From contig NZ_LMMZ01000023.1 in assembly GCF_001422885.1 (NCBI RefSeq), positions 311,138 through 375,137 of the forward strand: a stretch of 64,000 nucleotides of DNA, written 5' to 3'. A program made the position numbers and the translations under genes. The notes under the pieces are model-generated. The model made no database searches. It saw only the letters and a list, made by a program, of their open reading frames with translations, and had not been told where the DNA came from. This DNA comes from Methylobacterium sp. Leaf104. Its GTDB lineage: Bacteria; Pseudomonadota; Alphaproteobacteria; Rhizobiales; Beijerinckiaceae. Positions 43,481-52,685 of this stretch are shown here, one piece after another (position 1 is the first letter of the stretch; each line of letters begins with the position of its first letter).

Positions 43481-45004
43481 CTACTTCTCGGGCGCGGGCG
43501 TGAACGGGCGGACGTTGCTCGGCTCGGCCGGGACCTGGGCCTGGGCCGGCTCGGGTCGCGCCGCCTCGTCCGCCGCGAAGCTGCGGGCCGAGCGGCGCAG
43601 GGCTTCGTGCTGCTTCTGCAGGGCGACCCGGCTCTCGCGGGCGATGTCGAGGGCGCCCTGCGCGAGCTTGCGCTCCGAGCGCTCGTGCTGGAGCTCCTCG
43701 ATCAGGCGGTGGTTGACGGTCTCGAAATCGGCGCGCTCCACCTCCTGGCGGTGGACGAGATGGTCGATGCGGTCGGACAGGCTCGAGGCCCGGCCGAGGG
43801 CCTGCTCCAGGGCCGCGTCCTTGGCGGCCATGGCCTTGGTCAGCATCTCGCAGCGGTGCTCGAATTCCGAACGGGTCCGCTGCATCTCGAGGAAGCGCTC
43901 GTTCTGGCGGGCGAGATCGGCCTGGGCGCTCTCCAGCCGGCGCTCCAGGGTGACGCGCTCGATCGAGGCCTCCTTGAGCCCGCGCTCGGCGGAGCGGCCG
44001 GCCTCGTCGCGCTCGCGCAGCTGGGTGCGCAGCTGGGCCAGCATCTGCTCGGTGGCGGCGAGCCGGCTCGTGGCCGCCTCCACCCGCATGGCGAGGCTCG
44101 CGCGCTCGGTGCGGTGATTGGCGATCTCGGCCTCGGACTGAGCCTCCGCCTTCCGGGCCGCGGCGACCTCGGCCGCCAGCTGCTGCTCGATCGTGTGCAG
44201 GGCGACGCGCCCGGCCTCGGCCTGGCCCTCGAATTCCTGGGCGCGAGCGATGAGTTCGGCGAGCTGCGCCGCCTGCGCCTCGCTGAGGTTCTGGAGCCGG
44301 AGGTTGTCGCGGTCGAGGGCGTGGCGGCTCTCGCGCAGGTCCTGCAGCTCGCTGTCCGACCGCGCGAGCGCCTGGTCGAGGGCCTTGGCCTCGACCCGCA
44401 GGGCCTTGCTCTCCCCCTGCAGGGCGCGGCTCTGCTCGGTCTCGGCGAACAGGCGCCGCTCCAGGTTCTCGGCCTGCTGGGTCCTGTCGCGCAAGGCGAT
44501 CCGCACCTCCTCGGCCGCCGCATCGCGGGCCTGGAGGCTGGTCTCCAGGTGGTGCAGCTGGATCTTGGAGGCCGCGACGTCGTTCGTCACCGCGGCGAGG
44601 CGGCCGGTGGCGTCGGCGAGGTCGCGCCGCAGCGTGGCGGCATTGCCCTGCTCCATCGCCAGCAGGGTCTCGAGCTCCGCCGTGCGGACCTTGGCCCGCG
44701 GCAATTCCTCGGTGATGGCGACGATCGGCACCAGCAGGGCCGAGAAATCCGTCTGGAGCGACTTCAGGTCGTCGAGCCGCTCCGACATCTCGGCGACGCG
44801 GAAACGCAGGCTCTCGTTGTGCTGTCCAAGAGAATCCAGTGAAAGGTCTTCGCTCTCCAATGGACGCTCAGACGTCTCGACCTCTTCACCCATGCGGATA
44901 AAAGGCACCTCGGGTATTGGAGTACGAGCCGGCGCATCGACCTGATGGGAAGACGTCGCCCTGCTTTCACTTGCGGTGGATTTGCGGAGTGAAAGCCAAC
45001 TCAT
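43481..45004 (-). CDS. large coiled-coil protein, crescentin-like
   Basis: A 507-residue protein. After a short N-terminal region (about 1-60, MSWLSLRKSTASESRAT...) nearly the whole chain is uninterrupted coiled coil, to about residue 460, ending in a proline-rich tail (PAEPSNVRPFTPAPEK). The segment LDSLGQHNESLRFRVAEMSE near residue 60 and LVPIVAITEELPRAKVRTAE-type text resemble the alphaproteobacterial crescentin group rather than SMC or ParA, as no nucleotide-binding motif exists. Crescentin makes intermediate-filament-like structures that shape curved cells; a shape or envelope-organising role is inferred from topology only. First of three coiled-coil genes. Confidence 0.7.
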   Translation of the reverse strand: MSWLSLRKSTASESRATSSHQVDAPARTPIPEVPFIRMGEEVETSERPLESEDLSLDSLGQHNESLRFRVAEMSERLDDLKSLQTDFSALLVPIVAITEELPRAKVRTAELETLLAMEQGNAATLRRDLADATGRLAAVTNDVAASKIQLHHLETSLQARDAAAEEVRIALRDRTQQAENLERRLFAETEQSRALQGESKALRVEAKALDQALARSDSELQDLRESRHALDRDNLRLQNLSEAQAAQLAELIARAQEFEGQAEAGRVALHTIEQQLAAEVAAARKAEAQSEAEIANHRTERASLAMRVEAATSRLAATEQMLAQLRTQLRERDEAGRSAERGLKEASIERVTLERRLESAQADLARQNERFLEMQRTRSEFEHRCEMLTKAMAAKDAALEQALGRASSLSDRIDHLVHRQEVERADFETVNHRLIEELQHERSERKLAQGALDIARESRVALQKQHEALRRSARSFAADEAARPEPAQAQVPAEPSNVRPFTPAPEK

Positions 45005-45295
45005 TTCTAGGGTCCATCCTCTTCGCGCACGGCCCGCGAGGTGGATTCATCAGGGTTGCAATTTCTTCCGCCTGTCAATCAGGCCACACGGGGCGTGTTG
45101 GCAAAATCTTAACGTATGGCTTTTGTGGCGCACGACCCTGCGAGTGCTGCGAGTGCTGCGCTGTGCTTCATCGATGGGAAGGTGAACCGCCGCACTTCGA
45201 CCGGATGCTGCAGCACAACGGCGCGCCAGGACCCGGACGGACTCACGCAAGCGTGAAGACTCAGCGGGGGACAGGATGGACCCGGCCCGCGGCGC

Positions 45296-45562
45296 TCAGC
45301 CCCGGCCTTCGGAATCCCATCCGAGCGGCGGCTCCGCCGCGTCGGGTCGGAAATCGCCCCAGGACTCGCGGGCCGCCCGCCAAGCCAGCAGATGGACGAG
45401 GGGAAGCCGCACCTCGACGACGAGGTCGTCCTCCAGGAGGCCGGGAATGACCTCCGTGGTCGCGTCGGGAAACCGGGCGACGACGGCCGCCTCGATCCGC
45501 CTCAGGCGCGGGAGCTGGTCCGCCGTCGGTTCGACGATGATGTGCTTGATGACCCGGATCAT
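45296..45562 (-). CDS. 88-residue hypothetical protein
   Basis: A soluble 88-residue protein starting at ATG 45560-45562. It reads as a small alpha/beta domain (MIRVIKHIIVEPTADQL, IEAAVVARFPDATTEVIPGL), with a C-terminal tryptophan-rich part (LLAWRAARESWGDF). I see no motif for a known family. It stands alone between the crescentin-like gene and the phaZ promoter. Confidence 0.6.
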   Translation of the reverse strand: MIRVIKHIIVEPTADQLPRLRRIEAAVVARFPDATTEVIPGLLEDDLVVEVRLPLVHLLAWRAARESWGDFRPDAAEPPLGWDSEGRG

Positions 45563-45893
45563 GCCCGGTCATCGCATGGCGGGACCGCGGCCGTCAGCCG
45601 GACAGGTTGTCCGGGCGGGGCGCGCCGCTGGGCGCTGGATCGCGGCTCGCGCGGAGGGCGGCCCGCCGGATCACGGCCACCTCCGGAACTATGTTGCACA
45701 AACGCACCACCCCGAGCCATCTCGCCCGCTCCCCCGAAAGTCGGGGAACCACAGGGGCGGCACTTGGTATACCCTTGCGCAGATTGCTCAAGGAATGCGC
45801 GTGCCGCCTGAACGCAACGCAACATAGTGCCGGAGCGTTGAGCATTGTCGGACGAGCGGCTCCGATCTTGGCGAGCCGGAAGGATAGACCCGT
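45563..45893. other. Divergent promoter region of phaZ
   Basis: 331 bases between the 88-residue gene and phaZ. Near phaZ the plus strand is rich in TTGC/TGC words (GCGCAGATTGCTCAAGGAATG, then AACGCAACGCAACATAG). PhaR regulators of PHA genes in alphaproteobacteria are reported to prefer TGC-rich sequence, so this could be a PhaR site, but I cannot confirm it. No coding frame is convincing. Confidence 0.35.
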
Positions 45894-47216
45894 ATGCTGT
45901 ACCTGATGCGTGACGTCTGCGACCTGATGCTCATGCCGGCGCGGATGGCGGCCGGTGTCGCCAGAACGGCCTACCAGAACCCCTTCAGCCCCTTCGCCTA
46001 CACATCGAGCAGCCGCGCGATGGCGGCCTCCTGCGAATTGTTCGAACGCACGACGCGCAGCTACGCCAAGCCCCGCTTCAACCTGCCCGCGGCCGAGCGC
46101 GTGGTCTGGGAGAAGCCGTTCTGCCGCGTCATCGCCTTCGGCGAGCCCTCGACCAAACCCAAGCTGCTCCTGGTGGCTCCGCTCTCCGGCCATTACGCCA
46201 CGCTGCTTCGCGGCACCGTGAGCGCGTTCCTCGACACGCATCAGGTGTTCATCACCGATTGGGCCGACGCCAAGCAGGTGCCCCAATCGGCCGGCGCCTT
46301 CGATCTGGACGACTACATCGATTACTGCATGGCGATGTTCGAGGCGCTGGGCCCCGACCTGAACGTGATGGCGGTGTGCCAGCCGTCCGTGCCCGTCCTC
46401 GCGGCCATCGCCCGCATGGAGGCCGAGGATTCCCGGTGGCTGCCCCGCTCGGCGGTGCTGGTCGGCGGCCCCATCGACACCCGCCGCTCCCCGACCGCGG
46501 TGAACAAGCTCCCGCAGGAACACGCCATCGAGTGGTTCGAGCGGCACTGCATCCACCCGGTGCCCTGGCCGCAGATCGGCCACGGCCGCAAGGTCTATCC
46601 CGGCTTCCTCCAGCTCGCCGGCTTCCTGAGCATGAACCTCGACCGGCATCGGACCGCGCATTGGGACATGTTCGATCACCTCGTGCAGGGCGACGGCGAC
46701 TCGGCCGCCAAGCACCGCGAGTTCTACGACGAGTACCTGGCGGTGATGGACCTCACGGCCGAGTACTACCTCCAGACCATCGAGAGCGTGTTCATCGAGC
46801 ATCGTCTGCCGAAGGGCGAGATGCTGCATCGTGGCCGCCCGGTGGACCTCGCCGCGATCCACCGCTGCGCCGTGATGGCGATCGAGGGCGAGAAGGACGA
46901 CATCACCGGCATCGGCCAGACGCGCGCGGCGCTGGACCTGACGCCGAACCTGTCACCGGAGAAGAAAGCCTACCATCTCCAGATCGGCGCGGGTCACTAC
47001 GGGATCTTCAACGGCTCGCGCTTCCGGGCCGAGATCGTCCCCGAGATCAGCGCGTTCATCGCGGCGCACGGCAACGCCGCGGCGAGCCGGGCGGAGATCC
47101 GTCCGGTCGCGGAGGCGGTGCCGTGCCCGGAGGAGACTGCCCTGCCGCCCGTCCCGGCCTTCCTGGCGGAAGCCGCGCAGGCCACCACCGGCGTCCCGGC
47201 CAGCCTGCACGCCTGA
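45894..47216 (+). CDS. phaZ: intracellular polyhydroxyalkanoate depolymerase
   Basis: A 440-residue protein matching the intracellular PHA depolymerase (PhaZ) of rhizobia and methylobacteria. It begins with the family's hydrophobic MLYLMRDVCDLMLMPARMAA. The catalytic cysteine is in the lipase-box-like VCQPSVPVLAAI (about residue 161), with LLVAPLSGHYATLLRG, DWADAKQVP and a late histidine in GAGHYGIFNG. It degrades stored polyhydroxybutyrate to 3-hydroxybutyrate in carbon starvation. It stands alone with its own terminator-like hairpin. The last 50 residues are a proline-rich tail. Confidence 0.92.
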   Translation: MLYLMRDVCDLMLMPARMAAGVARTAYQNPFSPFAYTSSSRAMAASCELFERTTRSYAKPRFNLPAAERVVWEKPFCRVIAFGEPSTKPKLLLVAPLSGHYATLLRGTVSAFLDTHQVFITDWADAKQVPQSAGAFDLDDYIDYCMAMFEALGPDLNVMAVCQPSVPVLAAIARMEAEDSRWLPRSAVLVGGPIDTRRSPTAVNKLPQEHAIEWFERHCIHPVPWPQIGHGRKVYPGFLQLAGFLSMNLDRHRTAHWDMFDHLVQGDGDSAAKHREFYDEYLAVMDLTAEYYLQTIESVFIEHRLPKGEMLHRGRPVDLAAIHRCAVMAIEGEKDDITGIGQTRAALDLTPNLSPEKKAYHLQIGAGHYGIFNGSRFRAEIVPEISAFIAAHGNAAASRAEIRPVAEAVPCPEETALPPVPAFLAEAAQATTGVPASLHA

Positions 47217-47236
47217 AGCCAGCGCGCCACGTCCGG

Positions 47237-47271
47237 ACGGCCCTGCACCGCTAAACGGGGTGCGGGGCCGT
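47237..47271. terminator. Terminator hairpin after phaZ
   Basis: ACGGCCCTGCACC (47237-47249) pairs with GGTGCGGGGCCGT (47259-47271), 13 pairs with one T-G wobble and a short loop, 20 bases past the phaZ stop and in front of the convergent PAS gene. It can act on both strands. Confidence 0.65.
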
Positions 47272-47298
47272 CTCGCAGCCGCAGCGAATGCCTCAGGC

Positions 47299-48084
47299 TC
47301 AATGGAGCGACGTCGGCTGCGGCCAGAAGGCCCGCATCCAGGCCGCCGCCATCGCGTCACCGGGGGCCATGCTTTCCGGAGACGGGCTTTCGGGCGCCAT
47401 CGCTTCGGTCGTGCGCCGCTGGAGCTCGTCCAGGCGCCGGTCCAGGGCCGCACGCCGGCGCTGCCGCCGCTGCTCGATCTGCTGCAGGATCGTCCGCTTC
47501 TCGGCGGCGGGGCCGGTCCAGCCTTCGAGGCGCTCGCAATCCACGCGGTACGCGAACTCGACATCGGCCCGCGCGGCCAGGGTGGATTGGAGATCGCGCG
47601 TCAGATCGTCGAAACCGGGCTCCGGCCCGTCCGCGCCGAGGGTCTCCGGGCGGTCCCGCCGTCCGAGATCGGTGATCTGCACCAGCTGATTGGAGGCCGC
47701 GACCACGGCGCCCGACGCGTCCCGCAGGGGCGTGGGATAGGGCATGAACGAAATGCGCGTGCCATCCGGCCGCTCCAGCACGGCCTGGACACCGCGGACC
47801 AGCCGCCCTTCCCGGATCGCCACGGCCATCGGGCATTGGTCCAGAGGCAGCGGGGCGCCCTCGGTCGTGAAGATCCGCCACGCGCCGCACCAGCGGGTCT
47901 TGCCGAGCTCCGGACGGTAGCCCCAGAGTTCGGCCGCCGCATCGTTGTAGTAGGTCAGCCAGCCATCCGCATCGGTCGTGTAGAGCGGCGACCTGAACTG
48001 CTTGAACAACTCGGCCCGCGAGGGCTCGTAGTTCCAGCCGCGATCTGGACCAACGAATTCGAATTCGTCGTCATCGGGAAACAT
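47299..48084 (-). CDS. PAS domain protein without an output domain
   Basis: A 261-residue protein starting at 48082-48084 (GAGGAG just upstream; the longer frame is not supported). Residues about 20-150 form a PAS domain (FKQFRSPLYTTDADGWLTYYN, AAAELWGYRPELGKTRW, EGAPLPLDQCPMA, RISFMPYPTPLRD), followed by a short coiled helix (KRTILQQIEQRRQRRRAALD). No kinase, GGDEF or DNA-binding domain follows, so it is a stand-alone sensor that probably acts through a partner such as a histidine kinase. Convergent with phaZ. Confidence 0.7.
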   Translation of the reverse strand: MFPDDDEFEFVGPDRGWNYEPSRAELFKQFRSPLYTTDADGWLTYYNDAAAELWGYRPELGKTRWCGAWRIFTTEGAPLPLDQCPMAVAIREGRLVRGVQAVLERPDGTRISFMPYPTPLRDASGAVVAASNQLVQITDLGRRDRPETLGADGPEPGFDDLTRDLQSTLAARADVEFAYRVDCERLEGWTGPAAEKRTILQQIEQRRQRRRAALDRRLDELQRRTTEAMAPESPSPESMAPGDAMAAAWMRAFWPQPTSLH

Positions 48085-48547
48085 GGCACACTCCTCGACC
48101 GGCGGGCACGAAATGCCCGCACCAAGCACTTCGGTCGCCCCCCTCTGTCGCGGGTGCCTGCGAGCCGTTCCCGCCCTCGAAAGGACGAAGCCGGCCCGTC
48201 GGTGACGCACGCGGCGTCGCACTCCAGATCGTCCAGCGCCACGGGATTGTGCCTCGGAGCTCCCGGGGGCGGTCGCTCCTGGACGCCATGACCGGCTCAC
48301 GCCGACCTGGGCTCTCCCGTCTCGCTCTGCACGGACACAGGTTCGTCGCACAAACCAGATGCCGCAGCAACGGGGCTCGTGACAAAAATTCCGAGCGGCC
48401 GCCCCAAGCATCTTCGTTGCCGACGGCAACAGATCTCATTTATCAATTCCCTGGAATACAATATTAGATCGGAAAATCCGATGAATGGGGGAGGCGGATC
48501 GACCCGAGTTGGCTCAGGTCTTGAGGATCGTTCGGTGGGAGATCCCG
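48085..48547. other. Divergent gap between the PAS gene and a small membrane gene
   Basis: These 463 bases carry an AT-rich stretch (48380-48480), including a perfect 13-base palindrome TTGCCGACGGCAA (48417-48429) and CGGAAAATCCG (48472-48482), close to TACAATATTAGAT, a promoter-like sequence. I saw no convincing coding frame. The palindrome could be an operator for the small gene on the right. Confidence 0.45.
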
Positions 48548-48775
48548 ATGCGACGCCAGGAACCAGCCGTTCTGATCGTGACGATCTGGGGATTATTCGC
48601 AGTCCTCGCGCTGTTCGGCCAGGCTCGGATGCCGGCCGTGGGGTCGACGGTATCGGCTCTGGCCGATGCGGAAAGCCCGTTCGCGATCATCGAGACCGCG
48701 CGCCTTGAACGGGATCGTGACACCGCACGGGCCGCCCCCGCACCGGCGACCAGCCCGCAATCCGCCCCCCGCTGA
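48548..48775 (+). CDS. small membrane/secreted protein of unknown function
   Basis: A 75-residue peptide; the ATG at 48548 follows GGGAG and starts MRRQEPAVLIVTIWGLFAVL, one membrane segment or uncleaved signal. The rest is a soluble proline/alanine-rich tail (RAAPAPATSPQSAPR). A longer frame exists but includes a less likely N-terminus. I do not recognise a family. Confidence 0.5.
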   Translation: MRRQEPAVLIVTIWGLFAVLALFGQARMPAVGSTVSALADAESPFAIIETARLERDRDTARAAPAPATSPQSAPR

Positions 48776-48865
48776 CCACGCGTGATTCGGCGATCCGCCG
48801 AGTCGGCGCCTTGGACGTGAGACCGGCGGAGGCTCCTTCCCGACGACCCTGAAGAGGTTCATCCA

Positions 48866-49039
48866 ATGCGTCGATCGACCCTGTTCGCCGCGGCCCTGGG
48901 CGTGGCCACCCTGGCCTTCTGGGCCGTGATGTTCACGAGCCCCCCGGTCACCGAAGCGGGCGCCATCCCGGGGATCGACATCCGGAACCTCACCCTCGCG
49001 GCGCATCCGAGGACGGCCGAACCCTACGACGCCTTCTGA
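48866..49039 (+). CDS. 57-residue secreted protein of unknown function
   Basis: Open frame of 57 codons from ATG 48866 (AGAGG upstream) to TGA at 49037-49039: MRRSTLFAAALGVATLAFW is a clear signal or anchor segment, then a short soluble tail (EAGAIPGIDIRNLTLAAHP, then RTAEPYDAF). The gap of 90 bases to the small gene before it suggests a common message. The peptide is too short for most gene callers. Role unknown. Confidence 0.5.
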   Translation: MRRSTLFAAALGVATLAFWAVMFTSPPVTEAGAIPGIDIRNLTLAAHPRTAEPYDAF

Positions 49040-49281
49040 TCCCCGGCCCCATCCGTCGAGCGGATCTCCGTCCGATCCAGGCTCGGGCAGGCGGCGCCCC
49101 GGCCCGATCGGGAGCGATGGCCGGCGCAGACGGAGGCGGGCGCCCGGACAGGAGGCCATCCGCGTCGGCGGTCGCCGACGCATGCGACATTCCGGGGAGC
49201 GCGTCCGGCACGCCCGACGGCACCGCACCGCTTCGGTCGTTCCGACGCCCGCGTTGGCCCAACATATGCGAAGATCGCGGA

Positions 49282-49548
49282 ATGACGCGCCTCGACGGCA
49301 CCCGAGACAACACGTTCCTGGCCGGCCCCCTGACGGAGGAGAATGTCGGCGCGGCCATCGACGCCTATCTGGCGGATCCCAGCATCACGGCCTTCGCGTT
49401 CGAGGACGGTGCCCGGATCGACCTCACGGACGGCGCCCCCCGTCAGGCATGGGCCTGCGTCGCCGACGCGGACGCGATGTCGGTCGCCCGATTGAAGCGC
49501 GGCGTCGTCCGCACCGCGATCATGCTGGCCCGGCTGGACCGGGACTGA
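49282..49548 (+). CDS. 88-residue hypothetical protein
   Basis: A soluble 88-residue protein (ATG 49282; longer frames are unlikely). It reads as one small alpha/beta domain (NTFLAGPLTEENVGAAIDAY, ITAFAFEDGARIDLTD, ACVADADAMSVARLKRGVV). I see no signal, metal or nucleotide motif. It lies after two small secreted-protein genes on the same strand but 242 bases away. Confidence 0.55.
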   Translation: MTRLDGTRDNTFLAGPLTEENVGAAIDAYLADPSITAFAFEDGARIDLTDGAPRQAWACVADADAMSVARLKRGVVRTAIMLARLDRD

Positions 49549-49689
49549 CGTCGGCCGACATCGCTCGGGACGAGAGCCCGCCGGCGCAGGCCCGCCGCTG
49601 CCCTCCGGAGCACGAGGCACCGATCGCGCCGGCTTGACCGCGGCGGATCACGGGTCGATGCCGGCCTCGGCTGAAACGGGAAGACGCGT

Positions 49690-50592
49690 GTGCCCCTGCG
49701 ACGAATCCTTGTGACGGCTGGCGCGATCGTCGCCGTCCTGGCTCCGGTCCGGGCCTGGGTCCGGCTGGGCACCGGCCGCAGCGCGACGCGGGGCCGGCTC
49801 GCCGCGAGCCGGATCCGCGTCGACGGCCTGACGATGCAGGCCCGCGTCTCGGTGGACCCCGTCCCGGATGACCGGCTGCCCGTGATCCTCGTCCACGGCC
49901 TCGGGATGTCGAGCCGCTACATGGTTCCGCTCGCGCGCTGTCTCGCCCCCCACCTCCGGGTCTACGCGCCCGACCTGCCCGGTTTCGGCGCGAGCGAGAA
50001 GCCGGACCACGTTCTGACGGTTCGCGAACTCGCGGATGCGCTGGCGGCCTGGGTGCAGGCGGTCGGGGTGGAGCGCGCGGCCTTCGTCGGCAATTCGCTC
50101 GGCTGCGAGGTGCTGATCGAGCTGGCGCTGCTCCATCCCCGGCTCGTCGACCGCCTCGTCCTGCAGGGGCCGACGCCGGACCCGGAGGCGCGCACGCTGG
50201 TTCGGCAGGTCGTCGGCTTCCTTGCCATCGCGCCGTTCGAGCGCTGGTCGCTCGCCTGGGTGGCGCTCTCCGATTATGCCCGGGGCGGGATCGGACGCTA
50301 CATCCTGACCCTGCGCAGCATGGTCGACAATCGCATCGCCGAGAAGGTGCGCCGGATCGGACAGCCGACGCTCGTGGTCTGGGGCACGCGGGACGACATC
50401 GTTCCCCGGTCCTTCGTCGCGGACCTCGCCGACGCCCTGCCGCGCGGCCGTCTCGCCGTCATTCCGGGCGCCGCCCACGGCATCAACTACTCGCATCCGG
50501 AAGCCTTCACCGCAGTCCTTCTCCCGTTCCTCCTCGCGGCGGGGGACGAGGCGGCGGAACGGGACCGAACCTCTGCGGTCGGCACGGCCTAG
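49690..50592 (+). CDS. alpha/beta hydrolase
   Basis: A 300-residue alpha/beta-fold hydrolase; the start is a GTG at 49690, and a hydrophobic N-terminus (RILVTAGAIVAVLAPVRAW) may be a membrane anchor. The catalytic set is present: VILVHGLGMSSRYMVPL (oxyanion), the nucleophile Ser in AAFVGNSLGCEVLIE, Asp in VWGTRDDIVP and His in GAAHGINYSHPE. The cap between about 160 and 230 is small. It could be an esterase, lipase or lactonase; the substrate is unclear. It lies alone before the metNIQ genes. Confidence 0.82.
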   Translation: MPLRRILVTAGAIVAVLAPVRAWVRLGTGRSATRGRLAASRIRVDGLTMQARVSVDPVPDDRLPVILVHGLGMSSRYMVPLARCLAPHLRVYAPDLPGFGASEKPDHVLTVRELADALAAWVQAVGVERAAFVGNSLGCEVLIELALLHPRLVDRLVLQGPTPDPEARTLVRQVVGFLAIAPFERWSLAWVALSDYARGGIGRYILTLRSMVDNRIAEKVRRIGQPTLVVWGTRDDIVPRSFVADLADALPRGRLAVIPGAAHGINYSHPEAFTAVLLPFLLAAGDEAAERDRTSAVGTA

Positions 50593-50881
50593 CGCATCGG
50601 TGGCGCGCTCGCCCCGCACCAGCCACCGCCACGGGGCCGGTCCGCTCGGCGCCGTCTGCGCAGCGCGCGTCGCGGTCCCGGGGAAGAACCTTCTCGCGCG
50701 ACCGTCCGGCACCAATGGCTTCATCCTTGGCGGCACCGTAATTTGGTCTCTGCTTTCATTAACTTGATGTGGATCGGACGCGGATAAATGAAGCCCAGTC
50801 TTGTGCTTCATGAGACCTGCTCTCGTCTTCCGGCTCCTCAGGCTGGCAAGCGCGGGACCGGGCCGCGGATCATCCCCGTCC

Positions 50882-51979
50882 ATGCCGTCAACCGCCCATC
50901 CAGCCGAAGCCGCGATCCGCTTCGAATCCGTCTCGAAGACCTATGCGCCCCGGCGCGGCGGCCCGGCCGTCGCCGCCCTCCAGGGCATCGACCTCGCGGT
51001 TCCGGCCGGGTCGATCCTCGGCATCATCGGGCGCTCCGGCGCCGGCAAGTCGACCCTGATCCGCCTGATCAACGGGCTGGAGCGGCCGAGCGCGGGCCGC
51101 GTCTGGGTCGGGAAATCCGAGGTGTCGGCCCTGCGCGAGCGGGACCTGCGCGCCCTGCGCGCCCGGGTCGGCATGATCTTCCAGCACTTCAACCTGCTCT
51201 CGTCGCGGGACGCGGCCGGCAATGTCGCGCTGCCCCTGGAGATCGCCGGCTGGGCGCCGGCCGCGATCCGGGTGCGGGTCGCCGAGCTACTCGATCTCGT
51301 GGGGCTGGCGGACCAGGCCGGGCGCTATCCCGCCGAGCTGTCGGGCGGGCAGAAGCAGCGCGTCGGCATCGCCCGGGCGCTGGCGACGCGGCCGGAGGTG
51401 CTGCTCTCCGACGAGGCGACCTCGGCCCTGGACCCGGAGACCACCCGGTCGATCCTGGCGCTCCTGGGCCGCATCAACCGGGAGCTCGGCCTCACCATCG
51501 TGCTCATCACCCACGAGATGTCGGTGGTGCGCGCCGTGGCGGACCGGGTCGCGGTGATCGAGCACGGCGCGATCGTCGAGGCGGGCTCGGCCTTCGCGGT
51601 CTTCACCCGGCCGCAGGCGGAGATCACCCGCTCCCTCCTGGCCGGTGAGATGGGGCACGGGCTGCCGCCGGCGCTGGCGGCGCGGATCGGGGCCGGCGGC
51701 CGCCCGGGCGCGACCGTGGTGCTGCGCATCGCCTTCGAGGACGCGCCGGACGGCAGCGCGATCCTGGCGCGGCTCGCCCGCGAGACCGGCATCGAGGCCG
51801 CGATCCTGGCCGGCACCGTGGACGAGATCGGCGGCCGTCCCTTCGGCTCCCTGGCGATCGGGCTGCCGCCGGCGCCCGACGTGGCGGCACGGGCGCGGGC
51901 CTATCTCGCGCAGCACGGCATCGAGAGCCAGGTCCTGGGATACCTGCCGCCGGCCCAGGAGGCGTCCCGTGTCGCCTGA
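50882..51979 (+). CDS. metN: methionine ABC transporter, ATP-binding protein
   Basis: A 365-residue ATPase. The ATG at 50882 gives an N-terminus of usual length. Walker A (GRSGAGKSTLI), the Q-loop FQHFNLLSSRDAAGN, signature LSGGQKQRVGIARAL and Walker B LLSDEATSALDPET are all present, and the C-terminal NIL (ACT-like) regulatory domain is at about 285-360, as in MetN, which binds methionine to inhibit transport. It overlaps metI by 11 bases, metQ follows. I looked for a SAM riboswitch in the 290-base leader and saw none. Confidence 0.93.
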   Translation: MPSTAHPAEAAIRFESVSKTYAPRRGGPAVAALQGIDLAVPAGSILGIIGRSGAGKSTLIRLINGLERPSAGRVWVGKSEVSALRERDLRALRARVGMIFQHFNLLSSRDAAGNVALPLEIAGWAPAAIRVRVAELLDLVGLADQAGRYPAELSGGQKQRVGIARALATRPEVLLSDEATSALDPETTRSILALLGRINRELGLTIVLITHEMSVVRAVADRVAVIEHGAIVEAGSAFAVFTRPQAEITRSLLAGEMGHGLPPALAARIGAGGRPGATVVLRIAFEDAPDGSAILARLARETGIEAAILAGTVDEIGGRPFGSLAIGLPPAPDVAARARAYLAQHGIESQVLGYLPPAQEASRVA

Positions 51980-52634
51980 GCTGATCCGCCTCCTCGTCCA
52001 GGCCACCCTGGACACCCTCACGATGGTGGCCCTGGCCGCCTCCCTCGGCACCCTGTTCGGCCTGCCGCTGGGGATCTTCCTGGCGACGAGCCGGCGGGGC
52101 GAACTCCTCGCCGCGCCGATCGCGAACGCGGTCCTGGGCTTCGTCGTCAACGCGACCCGCTCGACGCCCTTCATCATCCTGGTGGTGGCGATCATCCCCT
52201 TCACGCGGCTCGTCGCCGGCACCTCCATCGGGACCCTCGCCGCCACGGTGCCGCTCACGGTGGCGGCGACACCCTTCCTGGCGCGCCTGATCGAGGCGGC
52301 GATCCGGGAGGTCGATCCCGGCCTGGTGGAGGCGGCCCGCGCCTTCGGCGCCCGCCCGGGCCAGATCATCGCCAAGGTGCTGATCCCCGAGGCGCTGCCC
52401 GGCATCGTGTCGGGACTGACCCTGGCCGTGGTCTCCCTCCTCGGCTTCTCCGCCATGGTCGGCGCCGTCGGCGGCGGGGGCCTCGGCGACCTCGGCATCC
52501 GCTACGGCTACCAGCGCTTCCGGCCCGAGATGATGCTGGCCGTGGTCGTCGTCCTCGTGGTCCTCGTCCAGGCGGTGCAGACCGTCGGCGAGGGCCTGGC
52601 GCGCCGCCTGAACCGGCGCGTCCGGCAGGCCTGA
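51969..52634 (+). CDS. metI: methionine ABC transporter, permease
   Basis: A 221-residue permease with five hydrophobic segments. The start is a GTG at 51969, inside the metN end, and the long upstream frame is a shadow of metN. The EAA-type loop (EAARAFGARPGQIIAKVLIPEALPGI) that contacts the ATPase is present, as is the MetI/PstC-like core. Binding-protein-dependent uptake of methionine or related sulfur compounds with MetN and MetQ. Confidence 0.9.
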   Translation: MSPELIRLLVQATLDTLTMVALAASLGTLFGLPLGIFLATSRRGELLAAPIANAVLGFVVNATRSTPFIILVVAIIPFTRLVAGTSIGTLAATVPLTVAATPFLARLIEAAIREVDPGLVEAARAFGARPGQIIAKVLIPEALPGIVSGLTLAVVSLLGFSAMVGAVGGGGLGDLGIRYGYQRFRPEMMLAVVVVLVVLVQAVQTVGEGLARRLNRRVRQA

Positions 52635-52685
52635 CGCCCCCCTCGCCCTTCATCACCCTCCCGCCCCCAATCCGGACGATCCGCC

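Noticed and set aside
50593..50881. Possible SAM riboswitch in the leader of metN
   Set aside because: I compared the T-rich patch at 50740-50780 with SAM-I and SAM-II patterns and could not find the conserved pseudoknot elements.
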